From JBKEAJ01 sp047974415 (GTDB lineage: Bacteria > Bacteroidota > Bacteroidia > Bacteroidales > Prolixibacteraceae), in assembly GCA_047974415.1 (NCBI GenBank), contig JBKECH010000065.1, forward strand, positions 1 to 64,000: a stretch of DNA of 64,000 bases, read 5' to 3'. This document shows positions 53,760 to 63,174 of this stretch, piece after piece. The first letter of the stretch is position 1. Each line of letters starts with the position of its first letter. The notes below the pieces were generated by a model, which saw nothing but the letters and a program-made list of their open reading frames with translations, was not told where the DNA came from and made no database searches. The translations under genes and the position numbers were made by a program.

Positions 53760-55457
53760 CTAATTATCCTCTTCTAGCTTTTTTTCTTTGATTATCGTTC
53801 CACCTACAAGGTAATTTTCATATTGACTTTTGTCACTGAGCACCTCTATGGCCTTTGACACTTGGATATCGTCAGACAAAAGCGCCTTTACCGAGCCTTT
53901 TTGATAGTAATATCTTCCTGCCAACTCTTCTTTCAATATAAGCTTAATCTCATCCTGAAACCTCATCATATCCTTTTCGATACTGTGCGACAAACTTTCT
54001 TTTAGTTTGTCTATATCATCCTTAGCAATATCATAGCATTTTTCATCTTTTGCCGTTTTTATAAGTTCCTTTATTTTATCCTCTGTCCTAGACTTATAAG
54101 TGAAATTCTTACTCTTGACAAAAGTAATAAAGTCCTGATAATTGCTTTCCGATATCTCAAATTGCTCAACAGGAGCTATTGACGGATTCTCAAAACAGAA
54201 TTTATTTGCGTATTCAAAAAACAAATTCCCACTTATCAACTCGTATGATATCTGCCCAAATCGGGGTAACTTCACGGACTCGTCGGGAACAATCCCTCCA
54301 CCATCGTACACTATTCGCCCATTCTCGGTCTTAAACTCCGATATCAATGAATCGGGCACACTTTGTACACTTCCATTACTACCCCTATGTGAATAATCGA
54401 GAGCCTGAATACATCTTCCACTTGCAATGTAGTATTTTGCAGTTGTCAGCTTGACTTGAGAATTATACCCCACGTCTCTAGTTGTTTGTACAAGCCCCTT
54501 ACCAAATGTTCGATTCCCTATAAGGACTCCCCTATCAAAATCTTGTATTGTCCCACTTACAATCTCCGATGCTGATGCAGAACCACCATTCACAAGGACA
54601 ACCAGGGGAAGCTGTGGCCACAGGGGTTCCTCCTTGGTGTAGAAGGTTCTGTCTTGGGCTTTCATCTTGCCTCGAGTACTTACGACTTCCTTATTTTTAG
54701 GAAGAAAAAAGTTGCAAATTTTTACAGATTCGTGCAACAGTCCTCCCCCATTGTCTCTTAGGTCGAGCACCACAGATTCAGCTCCGAGAGAGTCAGTAAG
54801 GTTTTTTATGGCATTCTTAAGAACAATACTACAGTTTTCGGTGAATGACGTAAATTTAACATATCCAACCTTGTCGTCAAGCATCCCATAGTAAGGCACT
54901 GGACTAATGCTTATTACTTCTCGCATAACATTGAACACACGGTTCTTTTTTTCTCCATAGCGCCTAACTACTATTTCGACATTTTCTTTGGCTGCTCCTT
55001 TCAAAAGATTGCTCACATCTGCAACATCCATACTTTCAGCTGCCTTCCCTTGCACACTGATTATCTTATCTCCAGCTTTAAGTCCAGCTTTATGCGCTGG
55101 CTTACCTTCGTAGGGCTCTGCAATATAAATTGCACTGTCTATATTCTTAGTTATCAGCGAGCCAATGCCTGCATACTCCCCTGTAGTCATGAACTTGAAA
55201 TCCTCCATGTCCTCCTCGGAAATATAGTTAGTATAAGGATCCAAAGACGCAAGCATTTCTTCTATACTTTTGGTTATAAGCTTCTCTGGCTCTATTTCGT
55301 CGACATAATTTACGTCCAACTCCTTTAGAACATTAAAATATATTTCAAGATTCTTTGCTAGTTCGAAGTTATGCTTGTCCGTAAACGATATGGTGAAAAA
55401 TCCGAGCGCTGTAACTACACATGCTACCAAGATTTTCGTCAACTTTCTTTTGTTCAT
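53760..55457 (-). CDS. S41 family C-terminal processing peptidase
   Basis: The 565-residue protein has an N-terminal hydrophobic signal or anchor (about 7-26) and a helical segment with the start of the family (SIEEMLASLDPYTNYISEED). A PDZ domain follows (about 85-170), then the S41 catalytic core with LDLRDNGGGLLHE and the nucleophile Ser in NGGSASASEIVSGT, plus the lysine in GNRTFGKGLVQ. It cleaves periplasmic proteins near their C-termini. The long C-terminal extension is usual in Bacteroidales. Confidence 0.94.
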   Translation of the reverse strand: MNKRKLTKILVACVVTALGFFTISFTDKHNFELAKNLEIYFNVLKELDVNYVDEIEPEKLITKSIEEMLASLDPYTNYISEEDMEDFKFMTTGEYAGIGSLITKNIDSAIYIAEPYEGKPAHKAGLKAGDKIISVQGKAAESMDVADVSNLLKGAAKENVEIVVRRYGEKKNRVFNVMREVISISPVPYYGMLDDKVGYVKFTSFTENCSIVLKNAIKNLTDSLGAESVVLDLRDNGGGLLHESVKICNFFLPKNKEVVSTRGKMKAQDRTFYTKEEPLWPQLPLVVLVNGGSASASEIVSGTIQDFDRGVLIGNRTFGKGLVQTTRDVGYNSQVKLTTAKYYIASGRCIQALDYSHRGSNGSVQSVPDSLISEFKTENGRIVYDGGGIVPDESVKLPRFGQISYELISGNLFFEYANKFCFENPSIAPVEQFEISESNYQDFITFVKSKNFTYKSRTEDKIKELIKTAKDEKCYDIAKDDIDKLKESLSHSIEKDMMRFQDEIKLILKEELAGRYYYQKGSVKALLSDDIQVSKAIEVLSDKSQYENYLVGGTIIKEKKLEEDN

Positions 55458-55562
55458 TTATCTCTGATATTTAAAGTTTTCTATACAACACTATGTGTCA
55501 AACTGATTCTCAATTCCGTCACTCCTCTCTCCACATCTTGAATCATCCCACAGGAGTCTAAA

Positions 55563-55758
55563 TAATGTCTGCCCATAATGTCGGGAGTCTGAACTATAAA
55601 GTAAATGTCAAGGCTTGCCGTTCTGTATATATTGGGAGTTTGTGAATCGGAAGTATAGACGTCCAAGTTGGGCGTCTATACTTGGGCGTTTTTACTTATG
55701 TAAAAGACTAATTCACAAAGTGAGCATAGCAGATATTGGACTTTATAGATGGGCTCTA
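55563..55758 (+). mobile_element. family A insertion element, copy 11, with internal hairpin insertion
   Basis: The copy runs from TAATGTCTGCCCATAATGTC to TATAGATGGGCTCTA and is flanked by AA on both sides. About 40 bp are inserted beside the central loop (around 55652-55690), themselves palindromic (GTATAGACG...CGTCTATAC). The rest of the 55458-55881 gap shows no gene. Confidence 0.75.
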
Positions 55759-55881
55759 AATAATAACCATACGTACATTCTATAATCACATCCTTACAAA
55801 TGCAACAAGACACTACACTCTCACATCAGCAAGCATATTATGCAATACGCATAGTTATCAGTCCTACATTACCCTTCAGAA

Positions 55882-56262
55882 TCAGCCCTTTAACATATCT
55901 TCATATTCCTGAGCAGACATCAATTCATCTAGCTCCGAAGAATCTTCGATTTTTATTTTTATTATCCAACCAGCCCCATACGGGTCTTTGTTAATAGAGC
56001 TTGAATTATCTTCCAAATCTTCATTAAATTCCGTTACAAGCCCAGATATAGGCATGAACAATTCTGAAACTGTTTTTACAGCTTCGATAGACCCAAATGA
56101 ATCGCCTTTAGATAAGGGCTCATCATCTAACTCAACATCTACATATACAATGTCTCCCAATTCTCCTTGTGCAAAATCGCTTATTCCAACAAATGCGTAT
56201 TCTCCTTCAACTCGCACCCACTCATGTTCTTCCGTGTACTTCAATTTTTTTTGAATATTCAT
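55882..56262 (-). CDS. gcvH: glycine cleavage system H protein
   Basis: I choose the start at 56262 (MNIQKKLKYTEEHEWVRVEG), giving 126 residues. An upstream frame to 56361 is not conserved-looking. The lipoyl-domain protein carries the aminomethyl intermediate between the P, T and L proteins. The lipoylated lysine is in GSIEAVKTVSELF. Other gcv genes are not in the window. Confidence 0.95.
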   Translation of the reverse strand: MNIQKKLKYTEEHEWVRVEGEYAFVGISDFAQGELGDIVYVDVELDDEPLSKGDSFGSIEAVKTVSELFMPISGLVTEFNEDLEDNSSSINKDPYGAGWIIKIKIEDSSELDELMSAQEYEDMLKG

Positions 56263-56597
56263 CTTTTCTTTTTTTATAAGGTCCTTACTGCTTTCTATAA
56301 AATTTGGACGAATATACACAATAACTACTGAATGGAATAAGCATAATTTCATTTTAAGCATTTTTCACTCTAAGAAGCATTGCTTAACCAAATACACTGG
56401 CAACAATCTCGCCACACAAACAGCTTAAAATAAAATAGATACAGAACAATAGCGAGAAAACACATGATAAAATAGAAGAAAAGATTAGTTTTATGTATCT
56501 AGAGACGGCTTTTTTATTATTTTTGTAGGTCTCAATGGGAGTATACTCAAATGTAAAGGGGATGTATTGACATGATAAAATTTTAAATTATAGATAT

Positions 56598-57617
56598 ATG
56601 AAAAGTGTAGCAATAGGTATTGATATAGGAGGAACAAACACCGCCATAGGTATTATTGACAGGGAGGGGAATGTACTTAATAGCCGAACCATCCCAACAC
56701 CAAGCAAACAAGAAAACCCTTCAGGCTCACAATCTCTTTCTGATGACATTTTGGATAGGTACATCCTAAAACTATCCAGCACGATAACAGAGATGATTAC
56801 GGCCTTGAAGAACACTAATAATGAAATAGTGGTAGAAGGGATTGGCATGGGCGCTCCTAATGGAAACTATTATAATGGAACCATCGAATTTGCACCAAAC
56901 CTTCCATTTGTCGGAATCGTTAACATCGTCGACTTGCTACAAGCAAAACACCCAGAGCTAAAGGTTATAAAACTTACCAACGATGCAAATGCCGCAGCAA
57001 TAGGCGAAATGATTTATGGCGGAGCAAAGGGCATGAAGAATTTTGTGATGTACACTTTGGGAACGGGAGTCGGTAGTGGCATTGTTGTCAATGGCGATTT
57101 GGTTTATGGACATGATGGATTTGCTGGAGAATGTGGTCATACAACCTTGTTTCCTAATGGTCGGCATTGTGGATGTGGCATACCAGGACACCTAGAGGCA
57201 TATTGCTCTGCATCAGGAATGAAACGCACAGCCTTCGAACTCTTAGCTTTCAGAGATGGTTACAACAGCGAACTCGCAGAGTATTCATACAAGGAAATGA
57301 CATCAAAAACCATCTATGAAGCCGCAATAAATGGTGACGACATTGCCTTAGAGGTGTTTAGAAGAACAGGGGAATATTTAGGGCAAGGAATGGCCGATAC
57401 AGTGCATCATCTTAGCCCAGAGGCAATATTTGTATTCGGAGGACCAACTGCTGCCGGCGAGGTCATCTTCGACCCCATAAGGAAGGGCATTCAAAAATAC
57501 CTTCTTCCTATATTCAACAAGCCTAACGGAGTGAAAATCATACCATCAAAACTAAAACTTGGCGATGCCGCAATCATGGGAGCAAGTGCATTGGTGTGGC
57601 AAGAGATACAAAAATAA
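56598..57617 (+). CDS. ROK family sugar kinase (glucokinase-like)
   Basis: The 339-residue kinase has the ATP-binding loop GIDIGGTNTAIGI (residues 7-19), substrate and catalytic block KLTNDANAAAIGE, and the ROK zinc signature CGHTTLFPNGRHCGCGIPGH (about residues 181-200) with the His and three Cys that bind zinc. It likely phosphorylates glucose or a related hexose, linking to pgm and glycogen synthesis. It contains no helix-turn-helix, so it is an enzyme rather than a ROK regulator. Confidence 0.92.
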   Translation: MKSVAIGIDIGGTNTAIGIIDREGNVLNSRTIPTPSKQENPSGSQSLSDDILDRYILKLSSTITEMITALKNTNNEIVVEGIGMGAPNGNYYNGTIEFAPNLPFVGIVNIVDLLQAKHPELKVIKLTNDANAAAIGEMIYGGAKGMKNFVMYTLGTGVGSGIVVNGDLVYGHDGFAGECGHTTLFPNGRHCGCGIPGHLEAYCSASGMKRTAFELLAFRDGYNSELAEYSYKEMTSKTIYEAAINGDDIALEVFRRTGEYLGQGMADTVHHLSPEAIFVFGGPTAAGEVIFDPIRKGIQKYLLPIFNKPNGVKIIPSKLKLGDAAIMGASALVWQEIQK

Positions 57618-57831
57618 TACGCAAATATACGTCGCAGGGGGTGCTTGTGAAAAAGCAAGCTCCTCTATGGCGCACTAATTTTATGCCCATCCTCGTAAAA
57701 AAGACTTTTCCAGCCCTTGTTCAACCTCGTTTTAGTATTCGGATTTATGCGCCCCCTACATACAGCTCTACCCGTCTCCCCCTTTCGCTTGCCACCTTTA
57801 TATAGACCTTTAACTTCAATGCTCCATTGCC

Positions 57832-58032
57832 TTAATATTCACTACACCTTCCACATATAAGACCTTTTCTAAATCTGAATGAGCGAGTAGGATTACCCCT
57901 ATCGTCAAGAATGATTATTCTTGCATTTATTGGCTTATGAGTATTCTTATTCAAAAACAAACCATTGTCGTTCTGATATTTATTTCCAAGCTCAAACACA
58001 CTAAGCTCGTTGTATGTCTGAGCCTTTATGTA
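57832..58032 (-). pseudogene. possible gene remnant, no start codon
   Basis: A 66-codon minus-strand frame ending in TAA translates to a balanced, charged sequence including VFELGNKYQNDNGLFLNK and ARIIILDDRGNPTRSFRF. It has no ATG and an upstream stop. The composition looks more protein-like than chance frames nearby. GTG or TTG starts are possible but unsupported. I do not recognise a family. Confidence 0.3.
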
Positions 58033-58096
58033 TTACGTAAAGAAGACAAATTATTCAAAATAATTTCATTTTTATTTTTGCACAAAAAAATCTAAA

Positions 58097-58104
58097 TACC
58101 TTTG
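58097..58104 (+). promoter_or_regulatory. -7 promoter element of radC
   Basis: TACCTTTG matches TAnnTTTG and lies 29 bp before radC. A TTTG at 58077-58080 could be the -33 element but the 16-bp gap is shorter than usual. Confidence 0.5.
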
Positions 58105-58133
58105 ATAGCAAATAGCTCTAAATCCTGAAGCAT

Positions 58134-58838
58134 ATGTCACAAAAAGAAGAGAAGCACAAACATCTGCCCATTAAAACCTGGGCCAAAGACGACAGACCAA
58201 GAGAAAAGCTTGCAAAAAATGGAGCATCATACCTATCGGATGCCGAGTTGATTGCCATACTAATTGGGAATGGAGGAATTGATGAAAGCGCACTGGACCT
58301 TGCAAAAAGAATGCTCTCTGCATTTGACAATAAACTACAGAATATTGTAAGATTATCGGCAGACGATTTTATGAAATTCAAAGGAGTTGGACTAGCAAAA
58401 GCATCCGTTCTGCTTGCTGCCTTTGAACTAGGACGGAGAAGAATTTCAATAGACGACAAGAAAATTATAATTAGAACCTCAAAAGATATCATCAACTACG
58501 TTGGAGCAGACTTGAGAGATCTGCAACACGAAGAATTTTGGATTATCCTACTTAGTCGCTCAAACGCAGTAATCGAACGACGCAGGATTAGCATGGGCGG
58601 AGTCTCAGGAACTTTCGTAGATGTCAAAATAATCTTCAAACTCGCATTGGACAAGCTAGCGTCAGCAATAGTGCTACTACACAATCACCCATCTGGTTCG
58701 TTAGAAGCCAGCAGGGAAGACAAAGAGCTTACGAATACCATAAAGTCAGGTTGTCAAACCTTAGGGATTACCCTATTAGACCATATAATAATAACACAAT
58801 CATCGTATTTTAGTTTCGCAGACAAGAACATAATCTAA
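58134..58838 (+). CDS. radC: RadC family JAMM-domain protein
   Basis: The 234-residue protein has N-terminal helix-hairpin-helix-like sequence (FMKFKGVGLAKASVLLAAFE) and a C-terminal JAB/MPN domain. Its metal motif is HNHPSGSLEASREDKELT (HxHP then D). Despite the name, direct DNA-repair function is unproven for the family, and many members occur on mobile elements. This full-length stand-alone copy is the chromosomal form. Confidence 0.93.
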   Translation: MSQKEEKHKHLPIKTWAKDDRPREKLAKNGASYLSDAELIAILIGNGGIDESALDLAKRMLSAFDNKLQNIVRLSADDFMKFKGVGLAKASVLLAAFELGRRRISIDDKKIIIRTSKDIINYVGADLRDLQHEEFWIILLSRSNAVIERRRISMGGVSGTFVDVKIIFKLALDKLASAIVLLHNHPSGSLEASREDKELTNTIKSGCQTLGITLLDHIIITQSSYFSFADKNII

Positions 58839-58951
58839 GCTCATGGAAATCGACAGCAACCGATTATATTTTAGAACAACACTTAGAAAACTAAACCTAG
58901 AAATTAGTATATTTGCCAAATATTGACTGTCTATGCACCCAAAGCATGCAT

Positions 58952-58995
58952 CGAAACACCGTAACTAGCACTTCAAGCCAGATAAAATAAAGGCA
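58952..58995 (+). repeat. short dispersed repeat, family B
   Basis: GAAACACCGTAACTAGCACTT then CAAGCCAGATAAAATAAAGG matches the family B consensus in the gap between radC and parA. Confidence 0.4.
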
Positions 58996-59073
58996 TTGAA
59001 GAAGGGAGCACAGAACAAAACGGATTGATCGTATTTTGAAATACAATAAAGAATTGGAAAAACATTAAAAATT

Positions 59074-59880
59074 ATGGGTAAAATAGTGTCTTTGGCAAAT
59101 CAGAAAGGTGGAGTTGGAAAAACTACAAGCTCCGTAAATCTTTCTGCAGCAATAGCAATGCTTGGAAAAAAAGTACTCTTGGTGGATGCCGACTCTCAGG
59201 CAAATTCAACCTCTGGACTAGGGGTAGACTCCGATAATGTAAAATTAAGCATCTACAACTGCCTCCTCGAAGACGTGGACGCAAAAGACGCTATACTCAA
59301 GACAAATATCGAGAATCTGTATCTATTACCGTCTCATATAGATCTAGTTGGAGCAGAGGTAGAGTTACCAACTTTGCACAATGGTAGCTATGTACTTCGC
59401 GAGATGCTAAATTCTATAAGAGAAGACTACGATTTAATATTTATAGACTGCTCCCCCTCTTTGGGAATGATAACCGTAAATTCGCTGACAGCATCTGACA
59501 CCGTGCTAATACCCGTTCAGTGCGAATATTTTGCATTGGAAGGCATCGGAAAGCTACTAAACACTATCAAACTTGTGCAGTCTGAGCTGAATCCCAACCT
59601 CCTCATAGAAGGTTTTGTATGTACGATGTTCGATTCCAGAACAGGTTTATCGAACGAAGTGGTAGAAGAGATGAGAACTCACTTCGAAGACTTGTGCTTT
59701 AAGACCATAATAAATAGAAACGTGAAGGTTAGCGAAGCTCCTAGCTATGGCATGCCAGTAGTAACATACGACAAGACATCCACAGGCGCAAAAAACTACA
59801 TGGAATTGGCAAAAGAATTCCTACAACGCAATGACATGACAAGAATGTCTAGCGAAGAGAAAAAAATGAGAAACGAATAA
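59074..59880 (+). CDS. parA: chromosome-partitioning ATPase ParA (Soj)
   Basis: The 268-residue Walker-type ATPase has the deviant Walker A motif NQKGGVGKTTSSVNL (about residues 9-23), switch DADSQANST and Walker B LIFIDCSPSLG. It forms dynamic gradients on the nucleoid and moves ParB-bound origins. parB follows 3 bp later. Confidence 0.96.
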   Translation: MGKIVSLANQKGGVGKTTSSVNLSAAIAMLGKKVLLVDADSQANSTSGLGVDSDNVKLSIYNCLLEDVDAKDAILKTNIENLYLLPSHIDLVGAEVELPTLHNGSYVLREMLNSIREDYDLIFIDCSPSLGMITVNSLTASDTVLIPVQCEYFALEGIGKLLNTIKLVQSELNPNLLIEGFVCTMFDSRTGLSNEVVEEMRTHFEDLCFKTIINRNVKVSEAPSYGMPVVTYDKTSTGAKNYMELAKEFLQRNDMTRMSSEEKKMRNE

Positions 59881-59883
59881 AAC

Positions 59884-60735
59884 ATGGTAAAACGACAAGC
59901 ATTAGGCAGAGGAATAGGTTCTCTTATTCCTAGAGAAGCAGCAGAGAAAATAGCCACAATAAACGAAATTGAGATTTCGTCTATTGTGGCAAACCCATAT
60001 CAACCTAGGTTAGAGTTCGATGACGAATTAATAGAGGATTTAGCAAATTCTATAAAAGAGCTTGGTATAATACAACCATTAACACTACGTCAGACGGGAG
60101 ATGATGAATATCAGATAATAGCAGGAGAGCGTCGTTTTCGAGCAGCAAAAAAAGCGGGACTAAAGAAGGTTCCTGCATACATTAGAACAGCCGACAACGA
60201 CGAAATGCTCGAGATGGCACTCGTCGAGAACATTCAGCGAGAAGACTTAAACGCAATAGAAGTTTCCTTGAGTTATCAGAGACTCATTGACGAATTCAGC
60301 CTTACTCAAGACGCACTTGCTAAACGAGTTGGGAAGAACAGAGCTACCGTGGCTAATTTCCTCAGGCTCCTCAAGTTGCCCCCTGCCATACAAAAAGGAG
60401 TTCGAGACAAGGAAATAACAATGGGACACGCTAAAGCTCTACTACCTATTGAGGATGAAGATACTCAATTAATGTTTTACAAACAGATTTTAGCGCACGA
60501 TTTCTCTGTCAGAAAAACAGAAGAACTAGTAAAAAATCTTGATGAAAATAATGACAACGAGGATAAAAAAAACATTCAGTCTAAAGTTACCTCTGAATAC
60601 GACTCCAGCATTAAAGAACTATTTGGAAAGAAGGCAAAAGTATTGCTAAACGCCAATGGCAAAGGACGAATAGTTATTCCGTTTGCATCGGAATCAGTAT
60701 TGAAAGCTTTATTGGAAGAGATCCATAAGAAATAA
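59884..60735 (+). CDS. parB: chromosome-partitioning protein ParB (Spo0J)
   Basis: The 283-residue protein has the ParB/Srx N-terminal domain with IVANPYQPRLEF and the CTPase motif GERRFRAAKKAGL. A helix-turn-helix that recognises parS (LTQDALAKRVGKNRATVANFLRLL, cut here to AKRVGKNRATVANFL) and a C-terminal dimerisation domain follow. No parS-like 16-bp palindrome was noticed in the window. parAB genes often lie near the replication origin. Confidence 0.96.
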   Translation: MVKRQALGRGIGSLIPREAAEKIATINEIEISSIVANPYQPRLEFDDELIEDLANSIKELGIIQPLTLRQTGDDEYQIIAGERRFRAAKKAGLKKVPAYIRTADNDEMLEMALVENIQREDLNAIEVSLSYQRLIDEFSLTQDALAKRVGKNRATVANFLRLLKLPPAIQKGVRDKEITMGHAKALLPIEDEDTQLMFYKQILAHDFSVRKTEELVKNLDENNDNEDKKNIQSKVTSEYDSSIKELFGKKAKVLLNANGKGRIVIPFASESVLKALLEEIHKK

Positions 60736-60783
60736 CACGTACAAGGCACCTATACTTTAAGCTACAGGATGAAAGGCATAAAT

Positions 60784-61401
60784 ATGAATATAAAAAGCTT
60801 ATTACTCATCTCATCACTTCTCGCATGGAGCTTGAGCATAGATGCTCAAGTAGCAGACAGCACGCTTGGCATAGAGCTAAACAAAGATATTGAGTCGGGA
60901 GCAAGTATATACACACATACAAAATCGCCAACGACAGCAAGCCTATACTCCGCAATATTCCCTGGCCTTGGACAGATTTACAATGAAGCATATTGGAAAG
61001 TCCCCATAGTCTACGGACTACTAGGAAGCATGTTGTATGTTGTATATTTTAACGACAATCAGTACAAACTATTCAGAAAAAGCTACTTAGACCTTACCGA
61101 CGCAGACCCAAACACCATATACTATCAAAATATAGCATCTTGGAAATGGATGATAAAAGACAAACAAAATTTTGCTAGTAGACTCAACACTGCCTCAAGC
61201 TCAGCACGAAGAAATAGAGACTACATGATAATATGGACAGTGGTGGCATATCTTGCTCAAATCATTGATGCAAGCGTAGATGCACATCTATTTAGTTTTG
61301 ATGATTCAGAAAGCTTAGCATACCGTATTTCGCCTGCTCCACTCTTAGATATAGCATCAGGAAAGAGTTACCTAGGACTGAATTTTGTGCTAACATTTTA
61401 G
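60784..61401 (+). CDS. DUF5683 membrane protein
   Basis: I place the start at 60784 (MNIKSLLLISSLLAWSLSIDA), giving 205 residues with a signal peptide. The DUF5683 signature is SLYSAIFPGLGQIYNEAYWK, followed by hydrophobic helices and SYLDLTDADPN, and the family repeats an internal AQIIDASVDAHLFSFD block. Function is unknown. The gene lies between parB and a lytic transglycosylase, an order common in Bacteroidales. Confidence 0.85.
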   Translation: MNIKSLLLISSLLAWSLSIDAQVADSTLGIELNKDIESGASIYTHTKSPTTASLYSAIFPGLGQIYNEAYWKVPIVYGLLGSMLYVVYFNDNQYKLFRKSYLDLTDADPNTIYYQNIASWKWMIKDKQNFASRLNTASSSARRNRDYMIIWTVVAYLAQIIDASVDAHLFSFDDSESLAYRISPAPLLDIASGKSYLGLNFVLTF

Positions 61402-61432
61402 AAATAAGTAGCATAATAATAATTTTGTTTAC

Positions 61433-61440
61433 TACCTTTG
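61433..61440 (+). promoter_or_regulatory. -7 promoter element of the lytic transglycosylase gene
   Basis: TACCTTTG matches TAnnTTTG and ends 27 bp before the start codon. No convincing -33 element at the usual distance. Confidence 0.5.
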
Positions 61441-61467
61441 TCGCCAAGTATCTATAATTAAAAATGT

Positions 61468-63111
61468 ATGATTGGAATAAAAAAGCAAAGTATAATAATG
61501 ATGACCATCCTAATACTGCTACCCGCAGCGTTTGGATTCTCACAAGATAAAACGGCATCAAATAATGCAACAAGCACTACAAACAATGTAAAAGAAAACA
61601 CCAATACCAAACAACAATTAGCGTCTATCGATGTTTCAGAGTATCTAGACAGCATGCATCTCAACATAGAAACAGACACAATTAAACTCCTCGAGATAGA
61701 CCAAAAGTATCAAGAATGGGTGAAAACAGACGAGGTAGATGAAACTGGCGACAGCTTGGTATTCGCCTCCCTTGATAGATCCGATGCCTCTTATATAGAC
61801 AAACTCTCTAAATTAAATTCGGCTATTCCGTTAACTTATAACAAAGAGGTCAGAAAATATATAGATTTATATACTGGTTCTTGGCACAAAACCACATCCG
61901 CAAATCTTGCTCTATCTAAATTTTATTTTGACAAGATTGACGCCGTATTTGACAAGTACGACATCCCTCTAGAGATCAAATATTTGGCAGTTGTGGAGTC
62001 TGGATTAAATCCCATAGCACGTTCACATATGGGAGCAAAGGGAATGTGGCAGTTTATGTTTTACACTGCTAAGAAGTACGGCTTACAAGTAAGTTCAATG
62101 GTCGACGATAGGTACGACTTCATTAAACAGACAGACGCCGCAGCGAGGTTTTTATTAGATTTGTACGACATGTACGACAATTGGCAACTAGCCATGGCCG
62201 CCTATAATTGTGGCCCAGGCAATGTTAACAGAGCGATAGCGCGCTCAGGAGGCAAGACCGATTTTTGGGATATTTACGCACATCTTCCCAGGGAAACACG
62301 CTCCTATCTTCCTAAGTATATTGCAATAATGTATGCCATGAACTATGCCGATGAGTATGGTATCGAAGCAAACAACAACTTACTTAAGATGACTAATAGC
62401 GTGGAAGTCGAAGTACAAGACTATTTATACTTATCGCAAGTTGCCGAGAAGTTTGGAATCGACGAAGACCTCATCAAAAAACTAAATCCTCAGTTTTTTA
62501 AGGGCATAATACCTGCTAGCAAGGATAAAACATACAAGATGTTCGTTCCCTTAGAAATAGCCACAAAATTCTACATGCAAGAGAACGTCCTCTATGCGAT
62601 GGCCGACGATAGAAACGCCATTCATAAAGTAAACAAACACACACCTCCTGCAAATGTTATTGATAATAACCTTGCAGTAATCCCTGAAAATTCAACAAAA
62701 TTACAATATACTGTAAAAAGCGGTGATAATGTAGGATTTATTGCAGAGTGGTACGGAGTAAGCTCTGACAAAATCCGCAGATGGAACAATCTGCGTAAAA
62801 ACTTGATTAGAGTGGGGCAGAATTTGACCATCTACGTGCCTAAAGATAAAAAAAGCTATTATCTGGCAATAAACAAATTGAGCTTCGACCAAAAGCAACA
62901 ACGAGTCGGAGTGGTAGGAAAATCCGAACAAGAGATAAAGCTTGCAGAGGGAGGCTCTTACCAATACCACACAGTGAAGAGTGGCGATAATTTTTGGAAT
63001 ATTGCTGACGAATATGGAGTATCGACCAATGATTTGATAAAACTGAACAAGGAAAAGAGCTCGAAGAGACTGAAAGTTGGTGATCAAATAAAGATAAAAA
63101 AGAGAGGCTGA
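61468..63111 (+). CDS. MltD-like membrane-bound lytic transglycosylase with LysM domains
   Basis: The 547-residue protein has a signal peptide (about 1-25). A SLT catalytic domain follows (about 165-290) with the catalytic Glu in AVVESGLNPIARS and the GAKGMWQFM and AYNCGPGNV motifs. Two C-terminal LysM modules (YTVKSGDNVGFIAEWYGV near 412; YHTVKSGDNFWNIADEYGV cut to VKSGDNFWNIADEYGV near 505) bind peptidoglycan. It cleaves glycan strands to 1,6-anhydro-muropeptides in the periplasm. Confidence 0.93.
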   Translation: MIGIKKQSIIMMTILILLPAAFGFSQDKTASNNATSTTNNVKENTNTKQQLASIDVSEYLDSMHLNIETDTIKLLEIDQKYQEWVKTDEVDETGDSLVFASLDRSDASYIDKLSKLNSAIPLTYNKEVRKYIDLYTGSWHKTTSANLALSKFYFDKIDAVFDKYDIPLEIKYLAVVESGLNPIARSHMGAKGMWQFMFYTAKKYGLQVSSMVDDRYDFIKQTDAAARFLLDLYDMYDNWQLAMAAYNCGPGNVNRAIARSGGKTDFWDIYAHLPRETRSYLPKYIAIMYAMNYADEYGIEANNNLLKMTNSVEVEVQDYLYLSQVAEKFGIDEDLIKKLNPQFFKGIIPASKDKTYKMFVPLEIATKFYMQENVLYAMADDRNAIHKVNKHTPPANVIDNNLAVIPENSTKLQYTVKSGDNVGFIAEWYGVSSDKIRRWNNLRKNLIRVGQNLTIYVPKDKKSYYLAINKLSFDQKQQRVGVVGKSEQEIKLAEGGSYQYHTVKSGDNFWNIADEYGVSTNDLIKLNKEKSSKRLKVGDQIKIKKRG

Positions 63112-63124
63112 TTTAGCAGACTAA

Positions 63125-63174
63125 CAATACGAATAAAGGCGAATGTCTATTGATATTCGCCTTTATTCGTATTG
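63125..63174. terminator. strong bidirectional terminator hairpin
   Basis: CAATACGAATAAAGGCGAAT and its exact reverse complement form a 20-bp stem around a 10-nt loop. It lies between the transglycosylase gene and the tRNA-Gly 3' end and could stop transcription from both sides. Confidence 0.85.

Larger units (their letters stand above)
57618..58133. other. intergenic region with possible gene remnant and radC promoter
   Basis: No intact gene is seen. A minus-strand frame without a normal start (57832-58032) reads like coding sequence and is listed separately. Around 57640-57665 a small inverted pair (GCTTG/CAAGC) may form a hairpin after the kinase gene. The radC promoter lies at the right end. 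Confidence 0.45.

Noticed and set aside
59074..60735. parS site near parAB
   Set aside because: No palindrome resembling the usual 16-bp parS was noticed on either strand near the genes; sites may lie outside the window.
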